The notes under the pieces were generated by a model. That model did not search any database, was not told the origin of the DNA, and saw nothing but the letters and a program-made list of their open reading frames with translations. Of a DNA stretch of 7,977 nucleotides, positions 5,277 to 7,977 are shown piece after piece. A program made the translations under genes and the position numbers. The number at the start of each line of letters is the position of its first letter. The first letter of the stretch is position 1. This stretch comes from Bordetella parapertussis (GTDB lineage Bacteria > Pseudomonadota > Gammaproteobacteria > Burkholderiales > SG8-39), in assembly GCA_945906975.1 (NCBI GenBank), contig CAMDRY010000133.1, positions 1-7,977 of the forward strand. The letters run 5' to 3'.

Positions 5277-6221
5277 ATGAAAACCGTCATTGACTACGCT
5301 TTCGGCATCAGTGCCGTGGATTCGGACTATATCCGTCCGACATTGGATGCCATCCATATCGTGATCGAGGGCGGGCGCGCCGCCGTCATTGACACCGGCG
5401 CCAATCATTCGGTGCCGCGCGTGATCGCGGCGCTGGCCGCCAAGGGCATTGCGCCGCAGCAGGTCGACTGGGTCATTCTCACCCACATCCATCTTGACCA
5501 CGCCGGGGGCGCCGGGCTGCTGATGCGTGAACTGCCCAATGCGCGGCTCGCGGTGCACCCGCGCGGCGCCCGCCACATGGCCGATCCGTCCAAGCTGATC
5601 GCCGGCGCGACGGCGGTCTATGGCGAGCAGGCGGTGCGCAAGCTCTATGGCGACATCCTGCCTGTGGACAAGGCGCGCATCGTCGAGACGCCGCACGAAT
5701 TCTGTATCACGCTTGCCGGGCGCGAACTGGTTTTCTTTGATACGCCCGGTCACGCCCGCCATCATGTCGCCATTCTTGATCGAAAGTCCGGGCATGTCTT
5801 TGCCGGTGACGTGTTCGGCATTTCCTATCGTGAACTTGACGAGGACGGGCGCCAGTTCGTGTTCCCGACCTCAAGTCCGGTGCAGTTCGAGCCCGGGCCT
5901 TATCACCGCTCCATTGACATGATCGCGGCGCTTGCGCCCGATGTTGTTTACAACACCCATTACAGCGAATTGCGCGGCGTGCCCGAGAAGGCCGCCATCC
6001 TGCACCGGCTGGTTGATGCGCATGCCGAACTCGCGTTGCGCGAGAAGCATGCCGGCGCGGATCGCTATGAGCGTCTACATGCCGGCGTCAAGGCGCTGGC
6101 GCTTGCCGAGGCGCGGCGCTTCGGCTCGCGGCTTTCGGATGAAAAAATTCTCGACGTCTATGGCCTGGACATCGAACTCAACGCGCAGGGCCTGGGTTCC
6201 TGGCTGGATAGTACCGGCTGA
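5277..6221 (+). CDS. Metallo-beta-lactamase-fold hydrolase
   Basis: 314-residue cytosolic metal-dependent hydrolase of the MBL superfamily. The zinc-binding set is complete: HIHLDH (70-75, the HxHxDH motif), His159 in DTPGHARHH, Asp178 in FAGDVFG, and His228 in YNTHYSE. The N-terminal beta strands with VIDTGAN (37-43) are also typical, and the last roughly 75 residues form a helical extension. The substrate cannot be told from sequence; relatives include glyoxalase II, lactonases and persulfide dioxygenases, but no subgroup signature settles it. The ATG at 5277 is preferred over an ATG at 5268, which overlaps the TAGAAT -10-like box, and over a GTG at 5169 that lies in the inverted repeat. 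No Shine-Dalgarno precedes 5277, hinting at leaderless translation. It converges on the MFS gene with a 49 bp gap. Confidence 0.92.
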   Translation: MKTVIDYAFGISAVDSDYIRPTLDAIHIVIEGGRAAVIDTGANHSVPRVIAALAAKGIAPQQVDWVILTHIHLDHAGGAGLLMRELPNARLAVHPRGARHMADPSKLIAGATAVYGEQAVRKLYGDILPVDKARIVETPHEFCITLAGRELVFFDTPGHARHHVAILDRKSGHVFAGDVFGISYRELDEDGRQFVFPTSSPVQFEPGPYHRSIDMIAALAPDVVYNTHYSELRGVPEKAAILHRLVDAHAELALREKHAGADRYERLHAGVKALALAEARRFGSRLSDEKILDVYGLDIELNAQGLGSWLDSTG

Positions 6222-6270
6222 TTTGAGTTACGCCTCAAACGCGTATTGATCTGGCCGTGGTGAAATGCAG

Positions 6271-7452
6271 CTAAGCAGGCGGCGTATCGCTCACACGCGT
6301 GCGGCGCACATACCAGCTGCCGCCAGCCAGCAGCAAGGCCATGGAAAGGAATACCGGCGCCATGCCCAGGGCTGCGCCGAGAATGCCGAACATCAGCGGC
6401 ATCGCCGTCTGGCTGAAGGTCACCAGGGTCGCGCGCACGCCGACCGCCTCGCCGGCGCGCCCGGCCGGCGCGGCGGTGTGGATGAGCGAGAGCACCATCG
6501 GCTGTGACATGCCCAGCCCCAGTCCCAGCGCAAAGGCAACCGGCAACAGGGTGGCAAAACTGTTGCTGAGCGGGAGCGACAGGAAGCAGGCGCAGGCGCA
6601 GAGCATCGACACGAGGATCAGCCGCCACGGCTTGTAGCGCCGGCTCAGTGCCGGCAGGAAAATGCGAATGCAAAAGGTCGCGGCCGCGAATGCGCCGAGG
6701 ACGATGCCGATTTCCGAAGCGGACATGCCGATGCGCGAGCCGTAAAGCGGGATGGCGAAGGCAAAGGCGTCCCAGGCGATGGACAGCAGGCCGCTGGCGA
6801 TGAACACGCGCTGCAGGCGTTTGTCCAGAAGCAGTTCGGCCAGGCTCACCTTGCGGTTGCGCGCGTCTTGCGGCTTGGGGCCCGGCGGTGCGAACTTGCT
6901 TGCCACCAGTGTCACCGCCGCCGGCAGCGCGCACAGGGCGAGCACCAGGAAGGTCCAGCGATGCCCGATCGAATCGATGGCAAAGCCGGCGAGCATCGGG
7001 CCGACGAACCCGGAGGTTGAAAAACACAGCGACAGCTTGTTGAAGTTGGCCGTGAGCTCGGACGGCTTGCCTATCACCCCGGCGGTGTTTTGCACGCTGA
7101 TCATGTAAAAGGTGAAGGTCAGCCCGCTCAGCGCGCTGGCCAGGTAGAGCGCCGCCATGCCCGGCCAGGCCAGCGGCAGCAGCAGGAACAGCGCCAAGAG
7201 CGATGAGGAGAAAATCATCGGCTTGAGCACGCCGACCCGGTCGATCAGCCGGCCCACCGCCACCGAAAACAGCATCGGCAACAAGCCGTAGAGCGCTATC
7301 AGCAGGCCGACATCAAAGGCCGAGGCGTGCAGCTTGATGGCGTAGAGCGTCACGGCAACGCGGCTACCGACAAAGGCCGAGTGAACGAGGACCGACGAGA
7401 GCAGCAGAGGGCGCAGCAGGCGGGCTGTAGAGTTGGGCTCGGAGTGGGTCAC
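6271..7452 (-). CDS. MFS transporter, substrate unknown
   Basis: A 393-residue polytopic inner-membrane protein with about 12 hydrophobic segments in two halves, typical of major facilitator superfamily transporters, and with the motif A-like loop GRLIDRVG (67-74) after the second segment. The cytosolic loop between halves ([21 protein letters not shown] region) is charged as expected. Nothing shows the substrate; drug/metabolite efflux is the default guess. The start is a judgement. The frame stays open to a GTG at 7683 and has an ATG at 7605, but the first membrane segment ([19 protein letters not shown]) begins about 12 residues after a GTG at 7452, the normal distance, and a -10-like element lies at 7495-7500. 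The ATG at 7605 would add a 51-residue extension of non-conserved look. Confidence 0.85.
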   Translation of the reverse strand: MTHSEPNSTARLLRPLLLSSVLVHSAFVGSRVAVTLYAIKLHASAFDVGLLIALYGLLPMLFSVAVGRLIDRVGVLKPMIFSSSLLALFLLLPLAWPGMAALYLASALSGLTFTFYMISVQNTAGVIGKPSELTANFNKLSLCFSTSGFVGPMLAGFAIDSIGHRWTFLVLALCALPAAVTLVASKFAPPGPKPQDARNRKVSLAELLLDKRLQRVFIASGLLSIAWDAFAFAIPLYGSRIGMSASEIGIVLGAFAAATFCIRIFLPALSRRYKPWRLILVSMLCACACFLSLPLSNSFATLLPVAFALGLGLGMSQPMVLSLIHTAAPAGRAGEAVGVRATLVTFSQTAMPLMFGILGAALGMAPVFLSMALLLAGGSWYVRRTRVSDTPPA

Positions 7453-7629
7453 GGCGTTGTGAAAAGCAGCGGGGAATGCATCATGGAGGCGGTTATTGTC
7501 GCGCAATTCGCCGGCAGCCGCCCTGCGGCCGCGGATCAGGGCAGGGTCAGCGACTGGAAAGGCGCACCAGACGGGCGTTTTGAGCCGGTTTGCTTTGGTT
7601 GTCATGCGATCCGTTGGCCGTATTCTCCA
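7453..7629. other. Region between the MFS start and the cas7 remnant
   Basis: 177 bp with no recognisable gene. It probably contains the MFS promoter. If the MFS begins at the ATG at 7605, most of it would be coding instead. In an intact type I-C locus cas8c (csd1) would lie just upstream of cas7; none of the three plus-strand frames here shows anything I recognise as its C-terminus. The join between chromosomal DNA and cas DNA therefore lies at or shortly before 7630. Confidence 0.5.
7495..7500 (-). promoter_or_regulatory. Candidate -10 element for the MFS gene
   Basis: GACAAT on the minus strand (in GCGACAATAACC), about 43 bp before the GTG at 7452. No clear -35. It would place the transcription start near 7488 and so favours the GTG start. 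Confidence 0.28.
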
Positions 7630-7647
7630 AATCCGAATCCGAATGCG
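7630..7647 (+). repeat. Hexanucleotide repeat AATCCG within the cas7 remnant
   Basis: AATCCG-AATCCG-AATGCG, encoding NPNPNA. It coincides with the place where the conserved NPNGDPDAGN of Cas7 has lost Gly-Asp, so slippage between short repeats may have caused the 6-nt deletion (inference). Confidence 0.6.
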
Positions 7648-7977
7648 GGCAATTTTCCGCGACTCTATGCCAAGACCGGGCACGCGCTGGTCACGGACGT
7701 TTCTCTAAAGCGCAAGCTGCGCAATTTTGTCGGTATGGCAAAGGATAAACAGCCCTTGTTCGAAATTTATGTCAAAGAAAAAGTCATCCTGAACCATCAA
7801 CAAAAACGGGCTTATGGGGGGCATTGGGCGGGAAGATCTGCTCGCCGGCGATGACAAGAAGCGCAAGGGGGGCGATGCGGTGGACGATGTGCGGCTGTGG
7901 ATGTGCCGCAACTTCTTTGACGTGCGAACGTTTGGAGCCGTCATGTCGACCGGCATCAACTGCGGCCAGGTGCAAAT
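7630..7977 (+). pseudogene. cas7: Type I-C CRISPR-associated cas7 (csd2) remnant: 5'-truncated, frameshifted, cut by the window end
   Basis: Cas7 forms the backbone of the type I-C Cascade complex, coating the crRNA. Frame 1 (7630-7815) reads [11 protein letters not shown], then [19 protein letters not shown], then [19 protein letters not shown]. These match the N-terminal part of Csd2 (from memory: [44 protein letters not shown]). After the G-run at 7816-7821 frame 1 stops at 7852-7854. One base along, another frame continues as [19 protein letters not shown] and [19 protein letters not shown], then INCGQVQ, the next Csd2 block. Defects seen: no start codon and none of the first roughly 20 residues (the YDFV-LFDV strand); Gly-Asp missing from NPNGDP; and one extra G shifting the frame. 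The window ends about one third into the gene, so the fate of the rest and of cas4-cas1-cas2 is unknown. A sequencing error could explain the frameshift but not the missing 5' end. Confidence 0.85.

Noticed and set aside
6222..6239. TTTGAG / CTCAAA inverted repeat after the hydrolase stop
   Set aside because: Only 6 bp, AT-rich, and with no T-run on either strand; too weak to call a terminator between the convergent genes.
7327..7629. The upstream part of the open frame leading into cas7
   Set aside because: It is antisense to the MFS start and shows no Cas7 or Cas8c similarity; homology begins only at about 7630.
7453..7977. Search for a CRISPR array near the cas7 remnant
   Set aside because: No regularly spaced repeats are present in the window; any array must lie outside it.

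Overview
The window is about 8 kb of GC-rich bacterial DNA, most likely from a betaproteobacterium (Burkholderiales, Rhodocyclales or Nitrosomonadales type). This is judged from codon use, the ComEA-like periplasmic helix-hairpin-helix protein, the style of PdxH and MsrA, and the promoter-like motifs. It is inference, not a database result. Seven intact or near-intact genes are visible, plus the broken start of an eighth at the right edge.

Left part (1-2667): a SET-domain protein lysine methyltransferase with a histone H1-like lysine tail (+), followed by a strong intrinsic terminator. Convergent with it is a class V PLP-dependent aminotransferase of the PucG / alanine-glyoxylate type (-). 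A 138 bp divergent intergenic region separates that gene from msrA (+), a methionine sulfoxide reductase.

Middle (2668-5276): three minus-strand genes. They are a DUF72 (YecE-like) protein carrying a textbook beta-clamp-binding pentapeptide at its N-terminus, a secreted ComEA-like helix-hairpin-helix protein with its own terminator, and pdxH (pyridoxamine 5'-phosphate oxidase). PdxH makes the PLP that the aminotransferase uses, but the two are about 2.4 kb apart and not an evident operon. The 259 bp upstream of pdxH holds a CRP-like palindrome, a direct repeat and a hairpin.

Right part (5277-7977): a metallo-beta-lactamase-fold hydrolase (+), possibly translated from a leaderless message, convergent with an MFS transporter (-). 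To the right of the MFS start, on the plus strand, lies an unmistakable fragment of a type I-C CRISPR-Cas cas7 (csd2) gene. It lacks its first residues, has lost Gly-Asp from the conserved NPNGDP motif, and is frameshifted in a run of six G. It runs off the window. No CRISPR array and no other cas gene is visible here.

Most of the window is ordinary chromosomal housekeeping DNA. The features that deserve attention are the cas7 remnant, the SET / H1-tail architecture and the clamp motif on the DUF72 protein.
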